Source: Deferribacteres bacterium (lineage in GTDB: Bacteria; Zhuqueibacterota; Zhuqueibacteria; Zhuqueibacterales; Geothermadaptataceae). Taken from it: 64,000 nt of DNA. The stretch is taken from contig JACKDE010000002.1 in assembly GCA_020633675.1 (NCBI GenBank), positions 620,001 through 684,000 on the forward strand. Direction: 5' to 3'. The translations under genes were made by a program, and so were the position numbers. Below, piece by piece: positions 25,640 to 34,219 of this stretch (within the stretch, counting starts at the first letter, position 1; the number at the start of each line of letters is the position of its first letter). Below the pieces are notes generated by a model. The model saw only the letters and a list, made by a program, of their open reading frames with translations, made no database searches and was not told the DNA's origin.

Positions 25640-28588
25640 CTATTCATTCGCCAGGCCAAAACCTCGCATGACAGCATCGTGCAAAACCGGACGGAAACGG
25701 TAAATTTTGCGGTTTTCTCGCGTAGGGTGTACGCGGTTGGAAAGCAGGATGACGAAAAGGTCTTTTTCCGGATCGACCCAGACCGAGTTGCCGGTGAAGC
25801 CTGTGTGCCCGAAGGCACGCATACTCATGAAATGGCCGCTGCTGCTATTGTGCTCGCTGCGGGTATCCCAACCGATCGCGCGAGTGCTGCCTTCCGTCAA
25901 ATTTTGCCGCGTGATGAATTTGTCGATCACTTCAGTCGACAGCAATCGTACACCATCGTATTCGCCACCGTTCAGCAACATTTGCAGCAAAATTGCCAGA
26001 TCGTAGGAGGTGCTGAATAAACCTGCATGCCCTGCCACACCGCCGAGGGCAAAAGCATTTTCATCATGGACCACGCCATGCACCATGCGGCCACGCCATG
26101 GATCATCTTCGGTTGGCGGAATACGATACCAATACGATTCCGGTGGATTGAACATCGTATCATGCATCCCCAATGGCGTGAAGATGTTTTCCTGACAAAA
26201 GACATTGAGCGGCTGACCTGTTATTTTCTCGATGATTTTTCCCGTCAGAATGATACCGAGATCGCTGTAGCGCGTTTCGGTACCGGGGGTATATTCCAGC
26301 GGTTCAATCAGAATGCGCGACACGATTTCACCGGGTTGTGTCGATTCCAGAAAGTAGCGCTTAAATGGCGGCAAACCCGAATTATGCACCAAAAAATTCA
26401 GAACCGTCAAGCTGTCTTTGCCCTCGCCTTGAAAATCGGGCAGGTAGGACTGTACGGTCGCATGCAGGTCGAGCTTGCCCTGATCCACCAGCATCATGAC
26501 AGCGGTGGTGGTGGCAATCACTTTGGTAACCGAGGCGAGATCGTACATAGCATTCTGTGGCACAGGTTTTTGATATTCTCCATAACCCATATTCCCGTAC
26601 GATTTATGATGCACGATTTTGCCGTCTTTGGCGATCAGCAAACTGGCGCCGGGGAAGGCCGAATCTGCAACAGCGTTTGCCATCAATCTGTCGATGGTTG
26701 CCACGCTATCCGGCGCAAAACCGGCTTCTTCGGGCAAGGCATACTGCAGCATCGGCTCTTTTGCAACGGGCTTGATATTATCGATTGCATGCGTGGGCAC
26801 CAATTCGATACCATCACCGCGCTGAAACAGGCTGGGAACGGTGATGGGGATTTTGCCGGTAATCGCCTGCCGGCCCAGCAGGGCATCAGCTGAAACGTGT
26901 TGCATGAGCGGATCGTCATCGTAGGCACAAATGTACGTATCTACGTCCGGCATTTGCTGGATCAAATAAGGATTGCCGAGCGAGACAGCAATCATCGGTT
27001 TGCCCAAAGCAATTATTTTTTGCACTTCTGCGATGACGTTCTCCGGAAGTTGCACGCTGCTGTTGCCGGAAGTCAGTGTGGCGTAAAGATGCAGGATGAT
27101 GATGTCCGCTGCTTCTGCCCGGGCGTGTATTGCAGCCAGGGAATCGGCACACATTCCCGGTTTGATGGCACCGCTGGTGGCGTTCGGCAGTGCCCTCTGC
27201 AGGCGCTCTGCAAAGGCGCGCGTGCGGTAGCGAACCGGATCGTCCTGTACTGCAATCACAGCAATGTTTTTCTCCCGGTCCGATGGCGATAACGGCAACA
27301 CATCACTGTTATTTTTCAATAAAGTGATGGCTTGCCGGGCACATTTGCGTGCTAAGGCGCTGGAGGAAGCGAGACCGAAATTGGCAGCAAGCGTGTCGCC
27401 GCTGAGCGTGTGCGCCTGATGCAAACCTGCTTTGGCTTTGGCGGCCAGGATGCGCCGCACGGATGCGTCAATGCGGGATTCCGGTACCCGGCCCTGCTGC
27501 ACGGCGTTCACAATGGCATCCATTGCGACTTTAGGCTGCGGTGAAACCAGCAGAATGTCAACGCCTGCCTGTACCGCACTCACCGCCGCGAATCCATTGG
27601 TGAAGTTTTTTTGAATCGCCTGCATTTCCAGTGCGTCGGTGATCACCAAACCGTCGAATTGCATTTCATCGCGCAATAAATTCGTCAAAATGTCCGGTGC
27701 GAGGCTGGCAGGCTTGTATGGATATGCACTCCTGTTTGGCAATCGGATATGTGCCGACATGATTGCATCGACTCCGGCATCGATGGCCGATTTAAATGGT
27801 ATCAACTCGAGGCTATTTAATCTGTCGGCATCGGCGGTGACAACTGGCAGTGTCAGGTGGGTGTCCTGTTCAGTGTCGCCATGGCCGGGAAAATGCTTGG
27901 CCGCGGTAAGCAGACCGCCATCATGAGCGCCACGAATAAATGCATCGGCATAGAGCGCGACCTGCTCGGCGGTTTCGCCGAAAGAACGCGTGTTGATAAT
28001 AGGATTCATCGGATTGCTGTTGATGTCGACGACCGGGGAATAGCTAAGATGGATGCCGAGCGCTCGACCTTCCTGCGCGGTGAGGCGGCCAAGCTCGTAG
28101 GCAAAGCTGCTGTCGCCGGTGGCGGCAATGGCCATCGCTGGCGGAAAATAGGTGCCACCGCGAAAACGCGGTCCCATACCGTTTTCGAAATCGGCGCTGA
28201 AAAGCAGCGGCGTTTTGGCGATGCTCTGCATTCGATTGTAGAGCTGGATTTGTTCTGCCGGTGTGCCACCCCAGATATGCAAGCCACCGACACCCCAGTC
28301 CCGCACTGCGGCTTCAATGCGCAACAGTTCGCGATCATCGTTTGCATAATGCTGTGCAGTGGTTGCAACAAAAAAGAGTTGCCCGACTTTTTCCTGCAGG
28401 CTCATCGCGGCGATTTTCGAATCAATCCAGCGATTTGTCGACATGGTATTCTCCGTGGAATGGGTGCCGCGCTGAGGACCGGCACAGGCAAAAAAGATGG
28501 CAACCAATGCAATACAGCACATTGCCAAGAAACAGAAACGGGTGGAAGCGGCAAAGCCAACTCCGGGGGCAGCATGAGGTCTTCGCAT
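25640..28588 (-). CDS. NagZ-like beta-N-acetylhexosaminidase fused to a serine beta-lactamase-like hydrolase
   Basis: 982 aa. A hydrophobic segment near residues 20-36 ending FFAC suggests a lipoprotein. Residues about 50-420 are a GH3 domain with the NagZ signature AAKHFPGHGDTEQDTH and the nucleophile Asp in LVITDALEM. A GH3 C-terminal alpha/beta domain follows to about 610. Residues about 650-980 are a class-C beta-lactamase/transpeptidase-like domain: SxxK in LASVTKV, YSD in place of YxN, and HTG near the end. Free NagZ is cytosolic and cuts GlcNAc-anhydroMurNAc; here it is exported and joined to a probable peptidase or esterase. Fusions of this kind are known in FCB bacteria. Follows the RsbV-like gene by 66 bases. 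Confidence 0.9.
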   Translation of the reverse strand: MRRPHAAPGVGFAASTRFCFLAMCCIALVAIFFACAGPQRGTHSTENTMSTNRWIDSKIAAMSLQEKVGQLFFVATTAQHYANDDRELLRIEAAVRDWGVGGLHIWGGTPAEQIQLYNRMQSIAKTPLLFSADFENGMGPRFRGGTYFPPAMAIAATGDSSFAYELGRLTAQEGRALGIHLSYSPVVDINSNPMNPIINTRSFGETAEQVALYADAFIRGAHDGGLLTAAKHFPGHGDTEQDTHLTLPVVTADADRLNSLELIPFKSAIDAGVDAIMSAHIRLPNRSAYPYKPASLAPDILTNLLRDEMQFDGLVITDALEMQAIQKNFTNGFAAVSAVQAGVDILLVSPQPKVAMDAIVNAVQQGRVPESRIDASVRRILAAKAKAGLHQAHTLSGDTLAANFGLASSSALARKCARQAITLLKNNSDVLPLSPSDREKNIAVIAVQDDPVRYRTRAFAERLQRALPNATSGAIKPGMCADSLAAIHARAEAADIIILHLYATLTSGNSSVQLPENVIAEVQKIIALGKPMIAVSLGNPYLIQQMPDVDTYICAYDDDPLMQHVSADALLGRQAITGKIPITVPSLFQRGDGIELVPTHAIDNIKPVAKEPMLQYALPEEAGFAPDSVATIDRLMANAVADSAFPGASLLIAKDGKIVHHKSYGNMGYGEYQKPVPQNAMYDLASVTKVIATTTAVMMLVDQGKLDLHATVQSYLPDFQGEGKDSLTVLNFLVHNSGLPPFKRYFLESTQPGEIVSRILIEPLEYTPGTETRYSDLGIILTGKIIEKITGQPLNVFCQENIFTPLGMHDTMFNPPESYWYRIPPTEDDPWRGRMVHGVVHDENAFALGGVAGHAGLFSTSYDLAILLQMLLNGGEYDGVRLLSTEVIDKFITRQNLTEGSTRAIGWDTRSEHNSSSGHFMSMRAFGHTGFTGNSVWVDPEKDLFVILLSNRVHPTRENRKIYRFRPVLHDAVMRGFGLANE

Positions 28589-28654
28589 GTTTACTTTGAA
28601 TTTTATGGTGAATGGAAGCGTTGTCGCTGCACGCTCGGGGGTGCAACCTGTTGA

Positions 28655-29011
28655 CTATGCTTTTTGAGCATGGAGTCCTTGCAGCGCATCTTGCAGGTTT
28701 TCGAAATGCATGATGTATTTGGACAGGCCGACCATGTTGAAGATTTTCTGAAAGTGCGGCGACAAGCCACATGCGCGTATTTCCTGCTGGATTTCCTGCG
28801 CACGGGTCAGCATGCTGATGATGATCGACATGCCGGCCGAGTTGATATATTCGACCTGACTGAAATCGAGTACAATATGCTTGGTTTTGGGCGTGGCGCA
28901 TTTATCATAGGCATTGATGAGCCGTTGCTCGGCTGTATGGGTCAGATCGCCGTTCATTTTAAGGGTAGCGATAGCGCCGTCGAGTTCGAGATGGACCTGA
29001 AAGTTTTCCAA
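28655..29011 (-). CDS. STAS-domain anti-anti-sigma-like protein (RsbV type)
   Basis: 118 aa from TTG 29011 with GGAG SD at 6 bases. It is a single STAS domain; the phosphorylatable Ser is in the helix start YINSAGMSIIIS, preceded by VLDFSQVE, exactly as in RsbV/SpoIIAA. The unphosphorylated form should bind the RsbW-like kinase encoded just upstream and free its partner. Gene order phosphatase > kinase > STAS matches partner-switching modules. Confidence 0.9.
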   Translation of the reverse strand: MENFQVHLELDGAIATLKMNGDLTHTAEQRLINAYDKCATPKTKHIVLDFSQVEYINSAGMSIIISMLTRAQEIQQEIRACGLSPHFQKIFNMVGLSKYIMHFENLQDALQGLHAQKA

Positions 29012-29062
29012 TTTGTGCTCCGAAGATATGAGAATGTCAAAAGGCTAATATTCTTAAATAAA

Positions 29063-29524
29063 TCAAACCACTTCCGCAGGCTGCAATTTCATGATCAGCC
29101 GCGTGACATGGCCGTGCCGTGAGGAAATACCGAATTCCACCTGGTCGACCAGGTTTTCGATCAAAAAAATACCCCAGCCGCGCGGCGCATCTTTTTTCGA
29201 AAGCTTGCGCTCCAGCACCGGTTTTGGCGGATGTTTTTGAATGCCCGCACCATGGTCATAGATTTCAATTTCGAGCGTGTTGTCTTTAAGGTAATACAAA
29301 ATATCCACCGAAGTGGTCGGTGACATTTTGTTGCCATGCTGCATGGCATTGATACATGCCTCAGCGGTTGCGGTGCACAAATCCTGGCTGCGATCCGGTG
29401 GGATGCCGGCAATTTCAGCCAGTTCTGCCGCCGCGTTCATGGCGATTTTTTCATAACCAAAGGTGGAAGGGATCATCAATCGGACGATTTTCTCTTCGCT
29501 TTTGGCGGATGCGGTTTTTTTCAT
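29063..29524 (-). CDS. RsbW-like serine kinase/anti-sigma-type ATPase
   Basis: 153 aa, a GHKL ATPase without phospho-acceptor His. The N box is in CTATAEACINAMQHGNK, G1 in YDHGAGI and G2 in GWGIFLIENLVD. Kinases of this family phosphorylate the STAS partner and hold a target, classically a sigma factor. No sigma factor gene is present here, so the target is unknown. It starts 13 bases after the phosphatase stop. Confidence 0.9.
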   Translation of the reverse strand: MKKTASAKSEEKIVRLMIPSTFGYEKIAMNAAAELAEIAGIPPDRSQDLCTATAEACINAMQHGNKMSPTTSVDILYYLKDNTLEIEIYDHGAGIQKHPPKPVLERKLSKKDAPRGWGIFLIENLVDQVEFGISSRHGHVTRLIMKLQPAEVV

Positions 29525-29537
29525 AGGACTGCTGGCG

Positions 29538-31049
29538 TTAACTGAACTTTAAAATGACGAGAGTGATGTCATCTGAATGATTAACGCTGCCGGCAAATTG
29601 TTCGGCACTGGAAATCAGGCCTTTCAGCATATCCGGCAGATTGCCGTTGGCGTTGTGCTCGATCGCATCTTTAAACCGATCGAAGCCGAAGGGCTGATAG
29701 CCGGTGCCATTTTTTTCATCGGCCAATTCGACGATGCCGTCGGTGTAGCAAATCAGCGTATCACCAGACTGAATGTCGAACGTTTGTTCCTGAAAACGGA
29801 CATCCGGGCGAATACCGAGCGGAAAGCGGTCAGCGTCGGATTGCGCAAGAAATTCTGCCTTGGCCTTGCGCAATAAAATCGGCATCGTTTGACCGGCGTT
29901 GGTGTAGGAAAGTTTGCGCGCCCTGCGGTCATAAATGCCAAGAAAAACAGCCACAAACATGGTGCGTTGAATGTCGCGCACCAGCCGCCGGTTGGCGAGC
30001 TGCAGGATTTCGTCGGTTGTTTGCCGCATGTCGGCCGCGAAACGTAAGGCGCTCATGGCGCTGCTCATGCCAATGGCGCCGGAGATGCCTTTCCCGGACA
30101 CATCGCCGATGACGATAGCAAAACGATTTTCGTCCAGCGGGATGATGTCGTAAAAATCGCCACCCACTTCATTTGCCGGAATCGATTGCGCCTCGATCAC
30201 GGCGCCGGGCAGTTGTGGTTGGCGTTGTGGCAGCATTTCCCGCTGCAACCGGCGGGCGATTTCGAGCTCCTGCCACACTCGGGTGTTTTGCTTCAAGCCG
30301 GAAAGCATTTTGTTAAAATGGTCTGCCAGGCCGCTGATCTCATCCCTGGTTGCATTCACCGGGATGGTTGCATCCAGATTGCCGGCAGCCACTTCTTTGG
30401 TAACGGAAATCAATTGCCGCATCGGCCGGAACATGCGGATCACCGCAATATTGATCAACACTAATGATACAAAACCGACAATGCCGATCACTTCGATGAC
30501 CCGTTGCCGAACGGATTCGGTGCTGCCGTATATATCGCTTTCATAGCCGGAAGCCATCAATACCCATTTCCACGGCGCGAAATAGATATAGTAGCCGATT
30601 TTGCGCTCACCCTGGCGGCCTTTGGCATCAGTGCCCTGTGTATAGGTGAGTAGATGTCCGTGGCGACTGACGCCTTTCTTGACTTCGATATCGATTTCGC
30701 CAAGTATCTGCTGGATGTGATGAAAATCTTCGATGTATTTGCCGACATCGGTGGGATGAATCACCAGTCGCGCTCGGCCCGGTTCTTCGGTGGAAAAAAC
30801 GAAAATATAACCTTCCTTGCCGATCCGCACATCGTGGATGGCGCGGGCAAGCTCGTCGGTTGGCTCGCCGTTCAGCGCATGGAATTTTTCGCACAACGTA
30901 TAGGCATAGTCGGTTTGCGCGTGCAGAAGTTCCCGTGCCAACTGCTCAAGCTCCTGCTTGGACTGCCGGAAGGATAGCACGCCAACCAGCACGGCAGTTG
31001 CGATAATATCGAAAATAATGACCAGGCTAAGCTTCGTTCGCAAAGTCAT
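29538..31049 (-). CDS. membrane PP2C phosphatase with Cache and HAMP domains (RsbU-like)
   Basis: 503 aa. TM1 (about 8-26), periplasmic single-Cache domain (about 27-185; IGKEGYIFVFSTEE, ATHP-like RLVIHPTDVGK, IYFAPWKWVLMASGYESD), TM2 (about 190-208), HAMP (about 210-262), coiled linker, then a PP2C/SpoIIE phosphatase domain (about 270-503) with metal-binding Asp in EVGGDFYDI and IGDVSGKGISGA, CYTDGIVE and SDDITLVI. An external ligand would drive dephosphorylation of the STAS protein. The start overlaps the end of the regulator gene by 23 bp. Confidence 0.92.
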   Translation of the reverse strand: MTLRTKLSLVIIFDIIATAVLVGVLSFRQSKQELEQLARELLHAQTDYAYTLCEKFHALNGEPTDELARAIHDVRIGKEGYIFVFSTEEPGRARLVIHPTDVGKYIEDFHHIQQILGEIDIEVKKGVSRHGHLLTYTQGTDAKGRQGERKIGYYIYFAPWKWVLMASGYESDIYGSTESVRQRVIEVIGIVGFVSLVLINIAVIRMFRPMRQLISVTKEVAAGNLDATIPVNATRDEISGLADHFNKMLSGLKQNTRVWQELEIARRLQREMLPQRQPQLPGAVIEAQSIPANEVGGDFYDIIPLDENRFAIVIGDVSGKGISGAIGMSSAMSALRFAADMRQTTDEILQLANRRLVRDIQRTMFVAVFLGIYDRRARKLSYTNAGQTMPILLRKAKAEFLAQSDADRFPLGIRPDVRFQEQTFDIQSGDTLICYTDGIVELADEKNGTGYQPFGFDRFKDAIEHNANGNLPDMLKGLISSAEQFAGSVNHSDDITLVILKFS

Positions 31050-32580
31050 CTGCGTGATCCCGATAGGTAATATTCAATCGTTCCATTTTTCGCTGCAAGC
31101 CAAGCCTGCTAAGACCAAGGCGGCGCGCCACCTCGCTTTTGTTGCCGCCCGCGTCTTCTAACGCCTTTTTGATCATTCGCGTTTCCAGTCGATCCACGGC
31201 TTCCCGCAGGTCTGCCGGTTCATCATCGGTTTCTGCCTCGGTTGTGTTGCTTGCGAAGAAGTGGCTGGAAAGGTGCTCAGGCCGGATCACATCGCCATCC
31301 TCGGCCAGGGTCACCAACCTTTCAACCTCATTTTCGAGTTCGCGAATGTTCCCGGGCCAACTGTATTTTTCAAAAACGTGCAGCGTTTCCGGCGCGAAAC
31401 TGATATCCCGCCTGCTGATTTTCTGCTGGATTTTTTCGATAAAATGATGCGAGAGAATCGCAATGTCTTCACGCCGTTGTCGCAATGCCGGCAATCGCAA
31501 CTCCAGAACGCTCAGGCGATAGTATAAATCCTCCCTGAACCGTCCGGCTTTGATTTCGGCTTTCAAATCTTTGTTGGTGGCGGCCACTACCCGCACGTTG
31601 ACACGGATTTCGCGCGTGCTGCCAACCCGCCGCAGGGTTTGCTCCTGCAAGGTGCGCAATAGCTTTGCCTGCGAGTTCAATGGCATATCACCGACTTCAT
31701 CGATGAAAAGCGTGCCTGTGTCGGCTTGCTCGAAATAGCCGATGTGCTGACTGACGCCAGTGGCGGTACCTGCTTCGATGCCAAAAAACTCCGATTCGAC
31801 CAGGTTCTCAGGAATCGCTGTGCAATTGATCGCGACAAACGGATTGTTGGCGCGCAGGCTGGCGTAGTGGATGGCGCGAGCAGCCAACTCTTTTCCCGTA
31901 CCGGTCTCACCTACGATCAGCACGCTGGCATCGCTGCGGCCAAAGCTTTGAATGTTGCCGAGAATGGTCTGTAGTGCCCGGCTCGATCCGATGATTTTTT
32001 TGCTGGCATCTTCCTGCCGGACTTGTTGGCGCAGGGTCAGATTTTCGGCTGTCAGCTTTTCTTTTGCCGTGCTCAGTTCATCGTAGAGATTGATGTTTTC
32101 AAGCGCGCTGCCGGCATAGCTGGCGACGGCGTGCAACAGGCGCTCGTCATCGCGGCTGTAAGGCTCGATGAGGATCTTTTTGCCAAAAAAGAAGCCGCCG
32201 ACGATTTGGTCGCGCACAATCACATGCTCCCACAGAGAGAAGGACAGATCGTCCTGAGAGCGCTTTTCGGTGAGTTCGGTGAGAATTTCCTGTTGACGCC
32301 GGGCGGTAGCCTGACTGAATTCATTTCCAAGGTGCTGTTCAAGTTCTGCGCCCTGGCTTTCGGACAAGCCGCGCATTGCCGTGCAACGCCAGGAACCATT
32401 TTCATGCGCCAGCGCCAGTGCATTGCGCGCACCAAAAGTCCCTGCGATGGTTGCCAGAATTTGCGCATAGACTTCCTGCTGCTTGCGGGATCGGCTGATT
32501 GCCTGTGCGATTTCGAGCAGCGTTTTGAGTTGAAAAACCTGACGTTCCAACTCCCAAATTGTTTTATCCTGTTCGCTCAT
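31027..32580 (-). CDS. GAF-domain AAA+ regulator of the sigma-54 activator type, altered contact loop
   Basis: 517 aa. A short coiled start, GAF domain (about 18-165), linker helix, AAA+ domain (about 195-425) with Walker A VGETGTGKE and Walker B-region LFIDEVGDMPL, and a Fis-type HTH (GNKSEVARRLGLSRLGLQRK). In place of [13 protein letters not shown] it has EFFGIEAGTATGV, so the Phe-Thr contact residues for sigma-54 are missing. It may act on a different target or as a repressor. It heads the partner-switching operon and overlaps the phosphatase gene, so it is likely part of that pathway. Confidence 0.88.
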   Translation of the reverse strand: MSEQDKTIWELERQVFQLKTLLEIAQAISRSRKQQEVYAQILATIAGTFGARNALALAHENGSWRCTAMRGLSESQGAELEQHLGNEFSQATARRQQEILTELTEKRSQDDLSFSLWEHVIVRDQIVGGFFFGKKILIEPYSRDDERLLHAVASYAGSALENINLYDELSTAKEKLTAENLTLRQQVRQEDASKKIIGSSRALQTILGNIQSFGRSDASVLIVGETGTGKELAARAIHYASLRANNPFVAINCTAIPENLVESEFFGIEAGTATGVSQHIGYFEQADTGTLFIDEVGDMPLNSQAKLLRTLQEQTLRRVGSTREIRVNVRVVAATNKDLKAEIKAGRFREDLYYRLSVLELRLPALRQRREDIAILSHHFIEKIQQKISRRDISFAPETLHVFEKYSWPGNIRELENEVERLVTLAEDGDVIRPEHLSSHFFASNTTEAETDDEPADLREAVDRLETRMIKKALEDAGGNKSEVARRLGLSRLGLQRKMERLNITYRDHADDFANEA

Positions 32581-32624
32581 TGTTGCTAATGTGTTTTAGA
32601 AAATCGTAAAGAGCAAGCAAAAAA

Positions 32625-32648
32625 AAACCCCGAAATTGTTCGGGGTTT
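32625..32648 (-). terminator. intrinsic terminator after the winged-helix gene
   Basis: AAACCCCG (32625-32632) and CGGGGTTT (32641-32648) with an 8-base loop; on the minus strand a run of nine T follows. It separates the small gene from the signalling operon. Confidence 0.85.
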
Positions 32649-32683
32649 CGCTATCAAAAGATTTCGGTACGGATGCATATCCG

Positions 32684-32884
32684 CTATTTCAGGGAAGCTT
32701 TTACCGTGTTGCCTGATTTGGCCAGAGAGACTTTGTCCTCCCGCGCCAGCCAGCCAAGTGCTGCATTCAGGGTGAATGCATCGGTTTTCAGCTTGGTTTT
32801 CAATTTGGCAGCAGTCATTTCGCCATTCTCATTCAGCTCATGCCAAACTTTCCCTGCCATTTCGCCTATCGATTGATTTGTCAT
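32684..32884 (-). CDS. small winged-helix protein (DUF2582 type)
   Basis: 66 aa from ATG 32884 (TAGGAG SD, 7-base gap). IGEMAGKVWHELNENGEMT, then a Lys/Thr recognition helix region and LGWLAREDKVSL, match the small winged helix-turn-helix DUF2582 family of anaerobes. Probably a DNA-binding protein or a protein-contact module; function unknown. Monocistronic, with a consensus promoter and a strong terminator, so probably well expressed. It is divergent from the PspF-like gene. Confidence 0.85.
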   Translation of the reverse strand: MTNQSIGEMAGKVWHELNENGEMTAAKLKTKLKTDAFTLNAALGWLAREDKVSLAKSGNTVKASLK

Positions 32885-32956
32885 TTTATCGCTCCTATTC
32901 CTAACAAACATCAAATATAAAAATAGTCCTATTAATAGGCTCAAAAAACGAAGGCG

Positions 32957-32985
32957 ATTATACTAATCGACGAACTCAATGTCAA
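32957..32985 (-). promoter_or_regulatory. consensus sigma-70 promoter of the winged-helix gene
   Basis: Minus strand TTGACA (32980-32985), 17-base spacer, TATAAT (32957-32962), followed by CGCC. Perfect in both hexamers and spacing; leader about 65 bases. Confidence 0.85.
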
Positions 32986-33050
32986 GTTTATTTTTTGTTG
33001 CGTTAGCTTCAAACTTCGATAACATTGTCGATTGTACCAAGTCAATGTTG

Positions 33051-33062
33051 CTTTTGCAAAAG
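33051..33062. promoter_or_regulatory. 12-bp palindrome before the PspF-like gene
   Basis: CTTTTGCAAAAG is a perfect palindrome 43 bases before the ATG at 33105 in the divergent control region. Possible operator; inference from position only. Confidence 0.25.
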
Positions 33063-33104
33063 TGAATCTTTACCTTTGCTGTTGGATTGAAAATCGGAGT
33101 CGTT

Positions 33105-34049
33105 ATGAATGCGGAATGCCCGGGGGTAGGAGAAAGCACTGCCTTTCAGGAAATTGTTCGACAGGCCACCATCTTTGCGCGGGTCAACCGACCATTGCTG
33201 ATTCGTGGCGAACGAGGTACAGGCAAAGAGCTCGTTGCCCGCTTTATCCATTTGAAAAGCAGTCGAATCGAACAAAACTATGTAACGGTTAATTGTGCGG
33301 CATTTCAAGAAGAGCTATTTTTGTCCGATATGTTTGGACATGAAAAGGGTGCATTTACGGGTGCGGTGCAGAGTAAACCGGGAAAGTTGGAACTCGCGCA
33401 TTGCGGCACCCTGTTTCTTGATGAAATCGCCAACATGACACGCACCGCCCAGGAAAAGTTGCTGCGCGTGATCGAATATCAAAAATTCGAACGCATCGGT
33501 GGAACTGAATCGCTGCAAGTGGATGTCCGAATCATCGCGGCTACAAATGCGCCGCTCGAAGAAATGATGCAAAATGGCGAATTCCTTCCTGATTTATATG
33601 ACCGTTTGTGCTTTGCGGAGTTGACCTTGCCACCGCTCCGCAAGCGCCGCGAAGATATTCCAATGCTGATCGATCATATCGTCCAGCAATTGCATGCTGA
33701 AATTCCTGATTTGGAACGTAAGACCTTCACCCAATCTGCTGTCAAAGAGATGCAAGCGTACCACTGGCCCGGGAACATCCGCCAGCTTAAAAATGTGGTT
33801 GAGCGTCTCTATATCTTCGACGAAGACGGCGTCATTCATGCATCGGAATTGCCGCTTGAAATTACGGCTGTTGAACCGCTGGGTAAAACCTTCCACGAAC
33901 GTGTCACAGCATTTGAAAAGACACTGCTGACGAATGCACTCAAAGATTGTCAGGGCAACCAGCGTGCTGCCGCGCAAGTGCTTGGTATGTCCTACGACCA
34001 GTTCCGACATTACTTCAAAAAATATAAACTTGGGGAGTTGTTGGCGTAA
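33105..34049 (+). CDS. pspF: PspF-like sigma-54 activator without sensory domain
   Basis: 314 aa from ATG 33105 (GGAG SD); a TTG six codons earlier is possible. Only an AAA+ domain (Walker A IRGERGTGKE; canonical loop [22 protein letters not shown]; arginine-rich LPPLRKRREDIPML) and a Fis-type HTH (GNQRAAAQVLGMSYDQF) are present, as in PspF. Such activators are held inactive by binding PspA and released under membrane stress. A sigma-54 promoter and PspA gene lie directly downstream on the same strand, supporting the assignment. Confidence 0.9.
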   Translation: MNAECPGVGESTAFQEIVRQATIFARVNRPLLIRGERGTGKELVARFIHLKSSRIEQNYVTVNCAAFQEELFLSDMFGHEKGAFTGAVQSKPGKLELAHCGTLFLDEIANMTRTAQEKLLRVIEYQKFERIGGTESLQVDVRIIAATNAPLEEMMQNGEFLPDLYDRLCFAELTLPPLRKRREDIPMLIDHIVQQLHAEIPDLERKTFTQSAVKEMQAYHWPGNIRQLKNVVERLYIFDEDGVIHASELPLEITAVEPLGKTFHERVTAFEKTLLTNALKDCQGNQRAAAQVLGMSYDQFRHYFKKYKLGELLA

Positions 34050-34068
34050 AACACCAACAGTTGGCGTT
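34038..34068 (+). promoter_or_regulatory. candidate upstream activator sites for the PspF-like protein
   Basis: TTGGCGT occurs at 34041-34047 and again at 34061-34067, 20 bases apart (two helical turns). AACACCAAC (34050-34058) is inverted to GTTGGCGTT (34060-34068) with one mismatch. The cluster is 50-80 bases before the sigma-54 promoter, where activator sites are expected. The hairpin could also act as a pspF terminator, but no T-run follows. Confidence 0.4.
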
Positions 34069-34118
34069 GTTTCCCACCTTTCTCCACCCTCCTGTCTCCT
34101 TTTTGAGCTCACCCGTAT

Positions 34119-34134
34119 TTGGTACGTCAGTTGC
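34119..34134 (+). promoter_or_regulatory. sigma-54 promoter of the psp-flotillin operon
   Basis: TGGTACGTCAGTTGCT at 34119/34120-34135 differs from the consensus TGGCACR-N4-TTGCW at one position. GG (34121-34122) and GC (34133-34134) have the exact 10-base spacing. It lies about 85 bases before the first gene, with a sigma-54 activator gene immediately upstream. Confidence 0.8.
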
Positions 34135-34219
34135 TTTAACAAGCGCGAACAACGAAAGTGAAACGAGACGTGAGCTTGCTGCAGATGCAAACAAGCCGCT
34201 GCTCACAGGAGGAGATCAA

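Noticed and set aside
29012..29040. TTGACA before the STAS gene
   Set aside because: No -10 at a usable distance; the base at the expected place reads CACAAA. Co-transcription with the kinase is likelier.
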